DNA of 64,000 nt from Hofstenia miamia. Its lineage: Eukaryota > Xenacoelomorpha > Acoela. Below, piece after piece: positions 11,766 through 23,704 of the stretch (the stretch's first letter is position 1; every line of letters starts with the position of its first letter). The stretch is taken from assembly GCA_004352715.1 (NCBI GenBank), contig SCFE01000096.1:896342-960341 (forward strand), given 5' to 3'. The position numbers were made by a program, and so were the translations under genes. Under the pieces are notes generated by a model that saw only the letters and a program-made list of their open reading frames with translations, did no database searches and had not been told where the DNA came from.

Positions 11766-11773
11766 TGATGAGC

Positions 11774-14700
11774 ACACACTTGCTTGGAATCGCCTCAGCG
11801 CATTAACAATAACTACGGAAAGTACACGTTTTTTTATTACAACTGCCAATATATTTAGTAATCTTTGGATTGAAATTAGATCCTTACACAATGCAAGTAA
11901 AAAATGCCGTACATAAGTTCTTCTTAAAGGAAAAGAGTTCTTCTAATGAGTAATTTTAGAGTTCCTTAGCTGTTAAGAAATTTGCTTGAGTTTGAAATTG
12001 TGCTTGAAATTTTGTACAGCCAAAACTTGACAGTGATTGTACTTTATAGATGATTATAAATCGATTTAAATGTCGCTACATTAATTTATAAGCTTAATAT
12101 GTAATAGAGAGAAACAAGTAAGAAAGCGTTTCTATTAAAAACAATAGAAGTGTTAACTCTTTAGAAATATGAAGTCCATTTTATGCAAGGCTACATGTTT
12201 CCGAAATAACTTAATATTTTTATTTATTTCTGGTAAGGCTTGCAAAAATGCGGTCTGTGGCCAGCCGGCTTGGAGGCCTAAATCCTGTAGGCTGGCCGGT
12301 GTGAAACCCGAAGTTGAAGATTTACCCAGCAAACTAATATATAACATTATTAGCAAAATCTTTGCAATATATCCTAAACAATTACAAATAAGCATCCGGA
12401 TTGGATGTCTCCTAATATTAATAGTTAGAAAATAGAAAGCATAAAGCATCAAGAAAATGTAACTATTTATCAAAGCAAATTGGTTTTCTAGTTTACAAAA
12501 CTCATGCAACTGAAGTGAGTGATTTTATAGAGTTTGATTAATAATTGTGGGTAAAATTATTAGTAAATTACAAAAATGATGAAAAACCTTCTGCTGATGT
12601 CATCAATTGTTTGGAAGACTGTTCATCAATTAGCATCACTTTATGATCAACAGGGCATTTTGCATTTTCATTTTGTTTCATAAGAATGCTACAGTAATGT
12701 GAGTAAACAGGATGAATAAGTTTTATTAGTCTTTAATATCTCATCGGGTTACTTAATATAATGCGATCTAACCTTTTGAGACTTCATGTTGCATGGTGCT
12801 AGTGATTTGAATTGTAAAATTCATGCTACATTTTTAATTGGAGTTTTACTGATACAGTTAAACAAAAAAATTGCAGCCCATTTGTTCCAATGATGGCATA
12901 ATGATGGCATTCAATGGGCTCTGGTTGGCGACATACAGAGTTGCAGTCGAAGCTTTGGCTTCATATATAACGCAATTCTGGTGGAAATTTAGTTTGGGAA
13001 ACCGTTGGCTTTAAATAATTGCAAGAATACATATTTTCAGGACAAGTCTCGTCCTGCGTATAATTTTGAAGTATTGGCTCCGTACTTCTAAGTGTATTAA
13101 AATTAGTATTTATTTTTTACAAATTTGATTATTGAATGGACATATTAGACATTTTTTATTGGTAAGTATAATATAAACGCAAATAGAATCCAATATGATA
13201 GCAAATTTTAAATCAAATTGGTCTTAGTCTTGTAATTTACATCCCAAACAAAACTTTTGGTAAATTACATGTACTGTCTTCATTAGATGTATTTTGGTTT
13301 CTTCCATTTTCAAAATTCTATCAATTCACTTATTATGAGACACATATCAACCTTCAACTGCATAACTGTGCTTCGCAGTAATAGTTCAACACAATAATAT
13401 GAAATAATTTTTTCAAATTTTGAAGTAGGTGTAAGTGTTATTTGCTAGAAATCATTTCGGAGCTTCTTAATAGGGTTGGCACTCAAACTCAAGAAGTTAG
13501 GTGATCAACGTTTGAAACGAAATGATTTCATTTATTGAGCTGCTTGCATCATCTGAACTATTCTTCTCAAAATATTATATGAGAGAATAAGGATACTACC
13601 AGAGATAAAAGTGATCATGGTGGATTTTTGGGGTGAAATAGTTGAAGCGGGCATGAAGAATGATGTTTTAAATGTGTATACCAAATGGTAAAAATGGGGC
13701 CAGTACATTTTTGAGTTGAGAAACACAAAATCAAAAATTGTCAAACGTGAAGTTTTAGAATTGCTTGTTTGATAATATTTAGTTTTGAAATTTGTTTGCA
13801 TTTTGGAAAAATTTTAACTATGTATTTTTATTCCCTATTGAATTAAAACTTTCAATTTGATTAGTCCACTCAATAGATTCTGCAATTCAACTGTAGAGTG
13901 GACTACCCTTGTATGCTGAAAAACTATTAGCATTAACAAAGGCTGTTTAAAGCTAAAGTTAAATTTCACGTTTAGTCCAATTTTATGCTTTAATTTTTCA
14001 GTTTGCTAAGCCAAAGGTGTTAGAAACTTCTAATACAATTAACTGACGGAAATTGGACATCTTCTAAATTGAGCTTTAGAAGAATATTTGAAGCTGATGT
14101 AAAATTTCAAAATGTAAATATTTTTTCAATACATTGTTTTTAAATTATATAGCATCCATCACATTTCCGCATTCAATTGTGCGCACAATAGAAGGTTTTC
14201 TAAATTTCGGCTTGCCCTGGCACATGCCCTTCAACTATACATTGTTTAAAGTTTTATGCTCATAAAAATGTCTTGTACCCAGTTGTATTTGAGTTGATAG
14301 CTTTATGTAAAAATTTTTGTTCTCGGAATGCACGATTTTGAGTGGAGCCTACGTTTTATTTTTAACAAGATACTGCTTTAGTTAAATACAAAGCTTAAGA
14401 ATCATTTTAGAAATCTTATACAGCCTTCAAACAAAGCAAACGTTAACGATTGCAACATGCGTTACTCGCATAATTCCAAAATTTTTTCTCATATTGTCAA
14501 AAAATAAATGCTGCTTTTCTGGATTGTCGCAATCATTTTAGAATCGCTCATATATACATATACTAAAAAAGAAGTTTTATTTTTCTCAAAACGAAATTAT
14601 AACAAAACTACGCGTTTCACGCTGATTTACATTTTACAGCGGGGCTCATTACGTTAATTGGAGGCGGCGCTGAGCTCTGCCTGTCCATATCTGCCTTCAC

Positions 14701-15775
14701 GGAAGCATTTTCTTATTCACGTGTATATTCGAAAGTTGGTTCTTTTCAGATGACTTTTTACTCAGTTGACTTAGACCACCATTTTTTGTGGAGACAAGGA
14801 TCCCTTTGTTTATAAGTATTTACTGTGTTGTTATATTGTAGCGATCATTAACGCTTGCTACCAAAGACATAAAGTTAGTAGTGAAACGCATTGAGCATTA
14901 ATGCGTAAAACAGTAATCTTTGAAATTTAATTAGCCCATCATTGTGTTAACTCAACCGCTATTTTATTTGAGACGTACAGATACATCTATAAACAAATTT
15001 GATCCTCTTCAACCTCTATGATTACACATTTTCAATTATTGTAATCAGTGACGTACACAAGGAGGCATGTTGGTTTTAAAAATGATCATTGATTGGCTAT
15101 AAACGAAAATTTTTTTTTGTAAAAACTTAAATAATTTCAAAACGAACGTGATTAAATGCATTTTTAAGGTCAATGCTTTCAATATTTTCAAAATTTTATA
15201 ACGGCTTTTCGGTGCTTCACTTGATCACTACTGAGATTTACCCCAATCAGAAAATCCTGCAAATGCCCTTGATTGTACCATGGATTTGTCCTAAACCTAT
15301 TTAACTAGGTATTAATCAATTATATTAATGATGTCAAGCATTAGCAAATCAGTTGCTATGAATTGCCTACGAGGCAATGTGATTAAGAAATGTATTTGAT
15401 ATACCGGGGTAGCCTTATAATATATTATACGCCTATAATTGACCGCTAACCAAATTAATACTTTGTAGTGAAAACGGATTTTTACTAAAGAATTTATAAC
15501 AACTGAGACAGAAAACTAAATATCTAAAATGTTATCCGAATATCACTAGTGTCCGAATTACCAAAATGTGGGTTCAGACTCGAACTTCCGAAGGTATATC
15601 AAAAAGCTCGATATTAACTACTTAAAGTTTAAAAGATTCACTAATAATGTGATTTCTGCAACCAAGAGGTCCTTGGTCAAATACCTAAGATTTCGGTTAA
15701 TTTAAAACTCAACTTTTTAGCAATAACACAATGCCCTGTGTTGTTAAACTAATGTACCTCAAATCCGCAATTTCT
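11774..15775. other. Long AT-rich stretch without a recognised gene
   Basis: No supported coding region. The ORFs at 12153-12509 (-), 12169-12435 (+) and 13532-13801 (-) have no recognisable domain; the first two overlap on opposite strands. A GC-rich palindrome with 8-bp arms (ggccagcc at 12259-12266, ggctggcc at 12290-12297) stands out from the AT background. Confidence 0.55.
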
Positions 15776-15787
15776 TATCTACCTCGT
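15776..15787. repeat. 12-bp target-site duplication, left copy
   Basis: The sequence tatctacctcgt here is repeated exactly at 17647-17658, at the two outer edges of the LINE insertion. Confidence 0.85.
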
Positions 15788-17646
15788 GGGGGCTCCCAAA
15801 CGCAGTCCTAACTTTAGAACTGGATGGTACCGACAAGTTCTGGTCCTGAAGCCCTAGGAATCGAGTAACAAAGAGCTTTATAGTTTAGACTCCTGCGGGA
15901 CTGCAACCGGCCCCTCCAACGCCCCCAGATTGGTGGCGGAAGCCTGGTGTCTTCCTTCGTTGCCTATCAATGCTCGATTGCAAAGGTTGGGGTGACAGGT
16001 CTTAATATGCCGTAAGTACCAACCTTTGCTCTTGTACGACTTGTAGCATCCCTTCGCTTCACACTTCCAGCAATTAGCATCCGCTATAGTCGTGGAGCTC
16101 TGCGTATGGTCATTTCTGACATGACGATTTAACGCCTTTTGGGCAGAAAACATACGCGCACACTCCGTGCACCTCAGGTGTCTCGTACTGGCTTGTGTGA
16201 GCCTCGGTACTGCTGCATAAGCCGCCCCAGCAATTCTATCCCGTAGCACCGCTGAGTCCCCGTTGATTGACTCTAATAGGCTGCTAACAACCTCTCTCGC
16301 GTTTCTTGAATGAGTGCACGATGTGGTCAAAGTGGAAAACAGTTGAGACTCCCCCAGAGTAACACCCATTAACCACTGCACATCAAGTACAAGCCGTTTT
16401 TCCCAACACTGACTCTTGCGTGCACTGACAACGTGGCCATTTCCTTCAGGAACAATTGATGCTTTTGTCATACTAAGCTCTAGGAACTCGCCACTATTTA
16501 TGCTTTCTCTGTGCGCCAGCATCCGGCTTACAAAAAGTAAGCGCTTACGTGCTATTATAGTGCGCACTTGTTGGAAAGGCATAAGTCCGTGTACTTGTTC
16601 CTTTGTGAGCTTTTCCCATAAGGAGACTCCACAAAAAACCCTTTTACAGGTATTCATGGAAGCCTCAAGCATCTCAAGTTCCCTACAAGATTCTGCCCAG
16701 GTTTCACACACATACGTTAGTGTGGGTACCATCACGCCTCGTAGGAGTAAGAAGGAGAGTGCTTTGCCAAGCCCATTCTGACGTGCTACTCGCCGATAAC
16801 GTATGATCTTGCCAAGTACATTTTTACACCGATGTCTTGCTTCGGAGAGGGCTGTCCCAGCAGTGCTGATCATCGAGCCTAAGCACTTAAACTCTGATAC
16901 GAATTCAATGTTCTTTCCAGAGACATGAACTCTATCAGACGTTCTTTCCGATGCTTTTGATAACCACATGCACTTGGTCTTTGGTACAGAGATATTAATA
17001 CCTAGTGGCGCTAGAACTGTAACTAGGCCATCTAGATAGCTCTGTATTTGTTCCTCAGACCGGCCGAAAAGACAGAGATCGTCAGCATACTCTATGTGCT
17101 TAAGTTCCACTTCCCCTTGTCCAAAGAAAGAGTTAAAAACAATTCCTTTGGGGGTTCCATGGAGTCCCTCACAGATCAGAAAGTGGAAAAGGAGGTTAAA
17201 TAAGCACGGGCCGAGGACACATCCTTGTCGGACTCCACGCTCAAGTTTAAAACTTACTTGTGGACGTTCGCCGCGAATGTGTGCTATCGGTGTGTCATGC
17301 AAAGACTTTATGATCGCAATTATCCGTTTTGGTACGCCAATTGCTAATAGACACTGCCAAATTACTTGCCTTGGTACGGAATCAAAGGCCTTTTGTAGGT
17401 CAATGAAACACGCAAGAAGGTTTTCTTTCCGTAGTCTAGAAGCCTCCTGTGCTTGCCGCAGCACATGTATAGCCTGTATAGTTGACTTGCCAGCCCTAAA
17501 GCCAAATTGAGTAGGTGGCAGCACATGTTTCTCTAGAAGTATTTTCTCCAATCTGTTAAGCAGAATTTTTGCAAATATTTTTCCTCCGACATCCAATAAG
17601 AAAATGGTGTGGTAATATGCAAGAAGATAACTTCTGCATCACACCA
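15788..17646 (-). mobile_element. 5'-truncated young LINE insertion
   Basis: A 1859-bp insertion bounded by a 12-bp exact direct repeat. It contains a long uninterrupted ORF on the minus strand and is clearly GC-richer than its surroundings, so it looks recent. The 3' end (15788-15877) is a short untranslated tail of about 90 bp ending in a G/C run, with no poly(A). The 5' end is cut inside the reverse transcriptase domain, so the endonuclease and any first ORF are absent, as expected for incomplete target-primed reverse transcription. At the 5' junction 17631-17647 is an inverted, shortened copy of 17604-17626. Confidence 0.85.
15878..17596 (-). pseudogene. LINE reverse transcriptase with C-terminal zinc fingers (5'-truncated)
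   Basis: The open frame of about 572 codons begins within the RT domain with LDVGGKIFAKILLNRLE, so no native start is present (the first in-frame codon at 17596 is TTG; the frame stays open to a TGA near 17639-17641). RT motifs in order: QFGFRAGKS (residues 30-38), FIDLQKAFDSV (64-74), GVRQGCVLGP (121-130) and the catalytic YADD (170-173). The C-terminus has two C2H2-type fingers: C-x2-C-x12-H-x4-H at about 474-497 and C-x4-C-x12-H-x4-H at about 512-535. No stop or frameshift interrupts it. The RT resembles RTE/Proto2-like elements from memory; the clade is uncertain. The protein would copy element RNA in a complete element, but this copy cannot act alone. Confidence 0.85.
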
Positions 17647-17658
17647 TATCTACCTCGT
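17647..17658. repeat. 12-bp target-site duplication, right copy
   Basis: Exact repeat of 15776-15787, marking the 5' side of the LINE insertion. Confidence 0.85.
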
Positions 17659-18373
17659 AATAATTCTAACACCTTTGGTCTTACTGTTGTATTAATTTTA
17701 ATACGCAAAAGTGTCAACCGATTTCGATTTTACAAGCAGTATGTGTTCACTTAAATAAAGGAATTAAGCAATACTAAATATGCAAGACGATTGCAAGTTG
17801 TTTCGATCTCTATTTTTGTAAAGTATCTGTCTTTACAACCACTTATTTTAAACTATAGTAAAATGAAACACAATCTAATTCCCTATTTCTCTTGCACTAG
17901 TCGAATTTTTACGAAACTTTCGGCATAATGCTGTTCTTAATTTAAAGCACACAACAAGTCACTTTGTACTATTTTCTAGCGTCTTAAAAGAGGGATTGTA
18001 AACTGCGTATCTCGGATTGTGTTTAACTATAGTTATTAGATTATCTTTTTGTTCATTAAGTCAAACCCGTCTATTAATTTCTCAACAAGCTTTCTTTTAA
18101 TGCCAAAACCACGAAATAGTTTTTAATTTACAAGACTATACTTCGCGTCTTTCTAAAAACGGTCTGAATTTTATATTAGCTTTTTATTGAACGATTTACT
18201 CAATCAAAAGTAAGTTTAAAGTCAAAACACAATACACCCGTAACTTATTTATTTTACAAAAAGGATAATGATTAAGCACGTGTTAACAACAAATTTAAAT
18301 AACTTAACTCACTAGTTATAATTAAGACCCAATGAAACTTCCAATGTTAAAGAAGCTCAGTTCATTTTCAAAA

Positions 18374-18747
18374 CTTTACCTGAGTGATAACAACGCTGTC
18401 GTTAGAACAAAACTAAGTTTGAATTTCAACCAAAATCTGCAACTAAATCTTTCACTAAGAACTGTAGTGAAATCTTTCACCAAGACCTGTTTTGTCAACT
18501 GAAGTTAGAAGTCTTTGTAAATTTGGTTTACTGTACTTTGAGGGGGGCGGATCTTTCTCTCCATTTCACCAGTCTTTTATACCCTTTTCTACGTCATTGT
18601 CCTCTGGTTGGATGTCTATTTTCAGATCCAGAATTAGCTTGACATTTTGGGCAAATCTTAGAGTTTAATGTCACGTCCATCATGCTCTCTTTGTTTTAAG
18701 TAGTATCTTGTTATTAGATCTTTTGTCTTTTACGTTACCTCGTTACA
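18374..18747 (-). promoter_or_regulatory. LTR-like or promoter-like segment with TATA box and splice donor
   Basis: Read on the minus strand, the segment starts TGTAACGAGGTAACG (18747 downward), has TATAAAAG at 18574-18581, a C-rich patch about 25-35 bp downstream, and a good 5' splice donor CTCAG|GTAAAG at 18374-18383. This order (TG start, TATA, leader, donor) fits either the U3-R part of an LTR or a Pol II promoter with a noncoding first exon. No matching second LTR or coding exon was found, so which it is remains open. Confidence 0.4.
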
Positions 18748-19587
18748 CATTTAAAAGGGTTTTCAAGCATCGCTTTCCCAAACAATAAGCTCTTGAAATA
18801 CCGCCAGATACTTACAGTTTCGGTAAATTTACAATTTACAAAGTAAATTCCATTAAGCTTTCGGTTTTCTTCAAAAGAGATTTAGTAAATTATTAATTTG
18901 GTTTTCAGAATTAATTCTTCGAAAAAAATTTAAAATTATTCTAAGCAGTTTTGACTCCAAGAAATTTGTAAAATTCCAATTTTATTACAACTTATTAATG
19001 AACAACTAAGTTTTGTAGTCGAATGAATGAATTAAAATGAAAGATAACGCCAAAATAAAATGAATTCAACAGTTCTATGTGATAATTTGGTACCTAAGAT
19101 TCTTAGATGCTATGGGAGACATGGAGGCGATGTCCTCCATCATCAGGCTGTCAAGATTGATTTTTTGGCTTTGGAATATACCATTTCATGAAAATTTAAA
19201 AAATAATTTTTGCGATATTTTGACAGTTTTTGGAGAAATCTGCCATAGGATTGAACACAAAATTTGATGAAAATTTGAAATGGTCTTCATCAGAAATTTC
19301 TGGATACGATTTTGCTATAAGCAGTTATCGCCAGATACGATTTTGTATTTGTCAATTTCCATACCTAGGAATATGTAACAGAATTCTTTTGTTTTATCTG
19401 TTCATTGTAAGCAAATAAATCGATTTTGCCAGTTATTTTTTTGACAGAATTGCGTTTTTAAATAGGAATTTTCGATTGAAATTGAAAGAGTAGAAACGTT
19501 TTCGAATATGAATGTGTCAATATTTGTGCCGCTGACTCAGAATTTGGATCTGAGTCCAAAGATTGACTCAGTTCAGGATTAGACCCG

Positions 19588-19910
19588 GGTAGTGATGTTC
19601 AACACTGAGCTCACCCGTGGCCCTCCCGAGAATGATTTCATTATTAACCTGTAAATTAATCCAGATCCAATAAAAACATTACTATCAGCTGTTTACTCAG
19701 CAGTTACTTTTACCTGTGGTCGATTTGAGATATAGTAAAGTTGCAAACAGAATTGCAAACAGAGATATTGTGATTTGAGATATAGTAAAAAGAATAGACT
19801 TACAATACTTTTATCTTTTCTTCTTTATGCCAGTCCGTTAAGATCTCAGCCCGCCTGAGCCCGCGGGCCATGGGCCGCCTGTAGGCATCGGGTTGACTCG
19901 CACACCACTA
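19588..19910. repeat. Possible hAT-like MITE
   Basis: The left edge reads TAGTGATGTTCAACACTGAGC. The right edge, on the opposite strand, reads TAGTGGTGTGCGAGTCAACC. Both are followed by GC-rich blocks in an AT-rich setting. The ends share TAGTG.TGT and a CAAC/AACC core only loosely, and no target duplication is visible. Confidence 0.3.
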
Positions 19911-20598
19911 TTTCTTAATTGTAATTATGGTAAGTGACGAAAGTCTGATAATTTTTCAGGAAGACAATTTAATTAAAGTTTCGACTTAAGGCTAGATTGT
20001 CTATATTTTGATAAAAGAATTTTACAAAAGTTTCCACTTCTAATCATCCGAGAATGCAGTTAGACATACCTTCCATAATTTACTTGCATTCCATAAGATC
20101 ATAGACTAGTTCCATTGATCTATTGATGATGACATAGCATTAGATAATCTACAAGCTTAACTCAGCAATAATAAAACATACTAAAAGTGGAAATACAATT
20201 TAAAATTATGTAAACTTACTTTACTAAAAACACGCAATGAACTGCTCACAAGCGCTAGGCAACGTACTATAGTGCAATGCATGAGTAAGTTGGTCAATAA
20301 AATAACCTTACACATTCTAAGAATAGATTACAAACTTAATAAAACCAAATGATAGTATACTTAAACAATAGCGATATATAGTTCAAGCAATGTAGTCAGC
20401 ATGCAATTATTTAGTAATTTCTTAAATTTATTTGGTTTTGATCGTAACAATAAGAATTGCATATTACTGCCAATAATATTACATATTTCCATATTCACTC
20501 TATACAGACATGGAACCAGCACAAATTTTCGCACCAGACCAGTAGTTAGACAACAGCAGTTAATACCGGCTGGATTTAACTGAGTACATTTTATCTGC

Positions 20599-20600
<2 letters not shown>

Positions 20601-20631
<31 letters not shown>
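20601..20631. repeat. (TA)n microsatellite
   Basis: About 15 uninterrupted TA units. Confidence 0.95.
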
Positions 20632-20633
<2 letters not shown>

Positions 20634-21809
20634 TATTAATATTATTAACTAGTTCCCTGAAAACTGCTACAGCAAAGACAATCAATAAAGCGGAATAACT
20701 CAATCTATAACAAAGCCAGTGAGAGATTGTAAAGAGATAAACTTATTTATTATTCTAATTGGTGCAAGTGAAATAAATTTTTTGTATTCTTGAAATTGGC
20801 ATGTTATGTTTTCCTTAAACAAGGAAATTATTTGTGCTTATCAGAAATATTTCCTTTATATTTGATCCAGAAATGGACCAAATTTGAAACCCTGTAGGCA
20901 ACTCAGTCCGACCTGGTATGTGCCGACCGGTAGCCTGTTCTATTTCTGGGTCTATCCAAAAATAACTGAGCATTATATGGACTCTTTAGAGGATTTCATA
21001 AGCATTGGGATGAATTACAATATGTTTCGCATCCATCAAATAAATCAAACCATGAGCTACTAAAAACACTACCTAGAACCTTTTAACAATGTCATTTTAA
21101 AAGCAGACCACCACTCATTTATCGATTTCACGCCTCAAGCGAAAACAGTTAGTATTTAATATTCGTCCAAGTTTCTGCTTTGCAAAATTCTTCACATTGT
21201 GCAATAATGACAAATAGATGTTTACAGTACCTTTTGGCAAATCAATGTAAACATTTCATTTAAATGATAAACTTCTTGTTGACGATGAACTTAGAAATCT
21301 CTGGATAAGGCCATAGACATAAAAAAATTATCAAACAAAACAGTTTAAAATCAATCCCAGCTGCAAAAAAAACTGAAATATAAGAAGTAATTCCAATGTA
21401 CTTGTAAAAGTTCCGCAGAGGGGATATCAATTAAAAACACTTCATTGCTTGGTATTGGAAAAATTCTCTATATTAACTATTTATGAAATTATTTTTTTCT
21501 TTCCATATTGTTTCTATTCTGTATAAAAATAACAAAACTTAAAGTTAGTGAATTTGTTTTTATATAATTATAATTTAGCTCTCGATAATTATCCATGATT
21601 GAATTCGGATATTCACTGCATTCTTTTTCTGCGACATCAATCTATTTCATGAAAGATACTGTAAGTGCATTTTTAAAGCATTAGATTTGATATCGGAAAC
21701 AAAATATTTATTTTGACTTACTTTGAGTCAAAGATAGGAGTTTTTATCTTATACAGAGAGAAAAATTGCAAATCTACTGGAGATTTGAAACTGGTCAATG
21801 TTTAAAATA

Positions 21810-22300
21810 AGAGTCAAAGCAAATTTATTGCTGTAAACTACAATTCCAAAATACGAACTACGATCTGCACGTATTTACAAAATAATAATAAAGTATATAT
21901 AACGTAAATGGTCGTGTGTGCGTACGTTTTCGTGACTTTCTAGAGCTATACAAAATTTTCGAATGAGTATGTTATTGCCGCTAAATATGCATTGTCAATT
22001 AAAAATGACTGAATGCGTGCAATTTTTTTCTGAATTTCTTGTAATTTTGTTTGATTATAATTTCATGATCTAGGTTATTCCATATTTCAGTTGCTGTGTG
22101 GTGAAAACTATTAGAGTTTTTATCTAAGCATAAAAACTTTTGAGAACGTTCATTTAATTTAACATTTTGTTTTATAATGAAATTGGTGGTTGACCAAATT
22201 TGAATTTAAATAATATTGATAACATATGCATTTGAATTTGATATATAGAGCCTATCTCAAATTTCTTAAAAATGTCAGTGAATTCGTTATCAATAATACA
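21810..22300 (-). pseudogene. 3' end of a CR1/Jockey-like LINE (ORF tail plus 3' UTR)
   Basis: On the minus strand 22190-22025 reads KLNERSQKFLCLDKNS, then FHHTATEIWNNLDHEIIIK, then YKKFRKKLHAF and a stop. This is the typical C-terminal tail of CR1/Jockey-like LINEs (R..FF......IWN.L....). Upstream another frame reads FEIGSIYQIQMHMLSILF, the preceding conserved block, so the copy is frameshifted. The 3' UTR (about 21810-21920) ends with a stretch that recurs in the opposite orientation at 43990-44138, identifying a repeat family with a shared 3' end. Confidence 0.65.
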
Positions 22301-22753
22301 TTGGTTAAATGCAAATACTAATAAAAATAATCATAGTAATAATAATAAAAAAAGTCTTAATTCCTGTGTAAAAACATTACTATTTAATGTCCTGTAGAGA
22401 GTTTTTTGAATTTCTAAGACTCAATTATTTCTCTGATTAGTATTTTTCTGACTCAATTTTAACTTTGTCGATGTCAAAAACTTTTAGTGTTAGTCTGTCC
22501 TAGGCTTGATCGTAGTTTCCATCTGCAAAGCAATTAGTGAAGAATTGCTGAATATCAATTTTGTAGGACATTATCGCCATTTTGTAGTCTCTGCTATTTT
22601 TGAACAATATTTGAACGTCTTGCTAGCTGTATAAGCCTTTCCGCTTGACTATGAATATCTTGAACTACTATTGATGAAATTTATGCAATGGCATTTTTCC
22701 AAATTTTCTAAGGGAGCTGTCATCATAATTGTGCCATTTAGGACATATCGTTT

Positions 22754-22756
<3 letters not shown>

Positions 22757-22786
<30 letters not shown>

Positions 22787-23370
22787 NNNNNNNNNNNNNN
22801 NNNNNNNNNNNNNNNNNNNNNNNNNNNNNNNNNNNNNNNNNNNNNNNNNNNNNNNNNNNNNNNNNNNNNNNNNNNNNNNNNNNNNNNNNNNNNNNNNNNN
22901 NNNNNNNNNNNNNNNNNNNNNNNNNNNNNNNNNNNNNNNNNNNNNNNNNNNNNNNNNNNNNNNNNNNNNNNNNNNNNNNNNNNNNNNNNNNNNNNNNNNN
23001 NNNNNNNNNNNNNNNNNNNNNNNNNNNNNNNNNNNNNNNNNNNNNNNNNNNNNNNNNNNNNNNNNNNNNNNNNNNNNNNNNNNNNNNNNNNNNNNNNNNN
23101 NNNNNNNNNNNNNNNNNNNNNNNNNNNNNNNNNNNNNNNNNNNNNNNNNNNNNNNNNNNNNNNNNNNNNNNNNNNNNNNNNNNNNNNNNNNNNNNNNNNN
23201 NNNNNNNNNNNNNNNNNNNNNNNNNNNNNNNNNNNNNNNNNNNNNNNNNNNNNNNNNNNNNNNNNNNNNNNNNNNNNNNNNNNNNNNNNNNNNNNNNNNN
23301 NNNNNNNNNNNNNNNNNNNNNNNNNNNNNNNNNNNNNNNNNNNNNNNNNNNNNNNNNNNNNATATATATG

Positions 23371-23424
<54 letters not shown>
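22757..23424. repeat. (TA)n microsatellite interrupted by a 575-n gap
   Basis: TA repeats at 22757-22786 and 23362-23424 flank n at 22787-23361. The assembly evidently broke in the repeat. The apparent long ORFs of alternating Ile-Tyr across it are artefacts. Confidence 0.97.
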
Positions 23425-23426
<2 letters not shown>

Positions 23427-23704
23427 GTAAAACAGGCAAATTCCAGTCACTTTTTTTGCTTCTTTTTGTATTTTTTGCTATGTATTTGATAAAGAATAGG
23501 AGTTATACATTTATGAACTGCAGGTTTGGTCTTTTGAACACAATCAAAAAGAAAAATAGTATAAACAATGAAATATATGTATTTCAGAACAAGTAGGAAA
23601 CACGTACTTTTAATAAGAAACAATGGGTAATGTCAGCCACCAACATGAATTTCAGTAAAACGATAAGTTTTCACTGAAACAATAGCTGTTAACTAACCAT
23701 TGGA

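Noticed and set aside
12153-12509. 118-codon minus-strand ORF with hydrophobic N-terminus
   Set aside because: No domain, overlaps another ORF on the opposite strand, and sits in AT-rich DNA where such hydrophobic ORFs arise by chance.
16416-17510. Plus-strand ORFs of 121 and 138 codons
   Set aside because: Antisense shadows of the LINE reverse transcriptase ORF.
22668-23489. Long Ile-Tyr repeat ORFs on both strands
   Set aside because: Translation of a TA microsatellite plus n gap.
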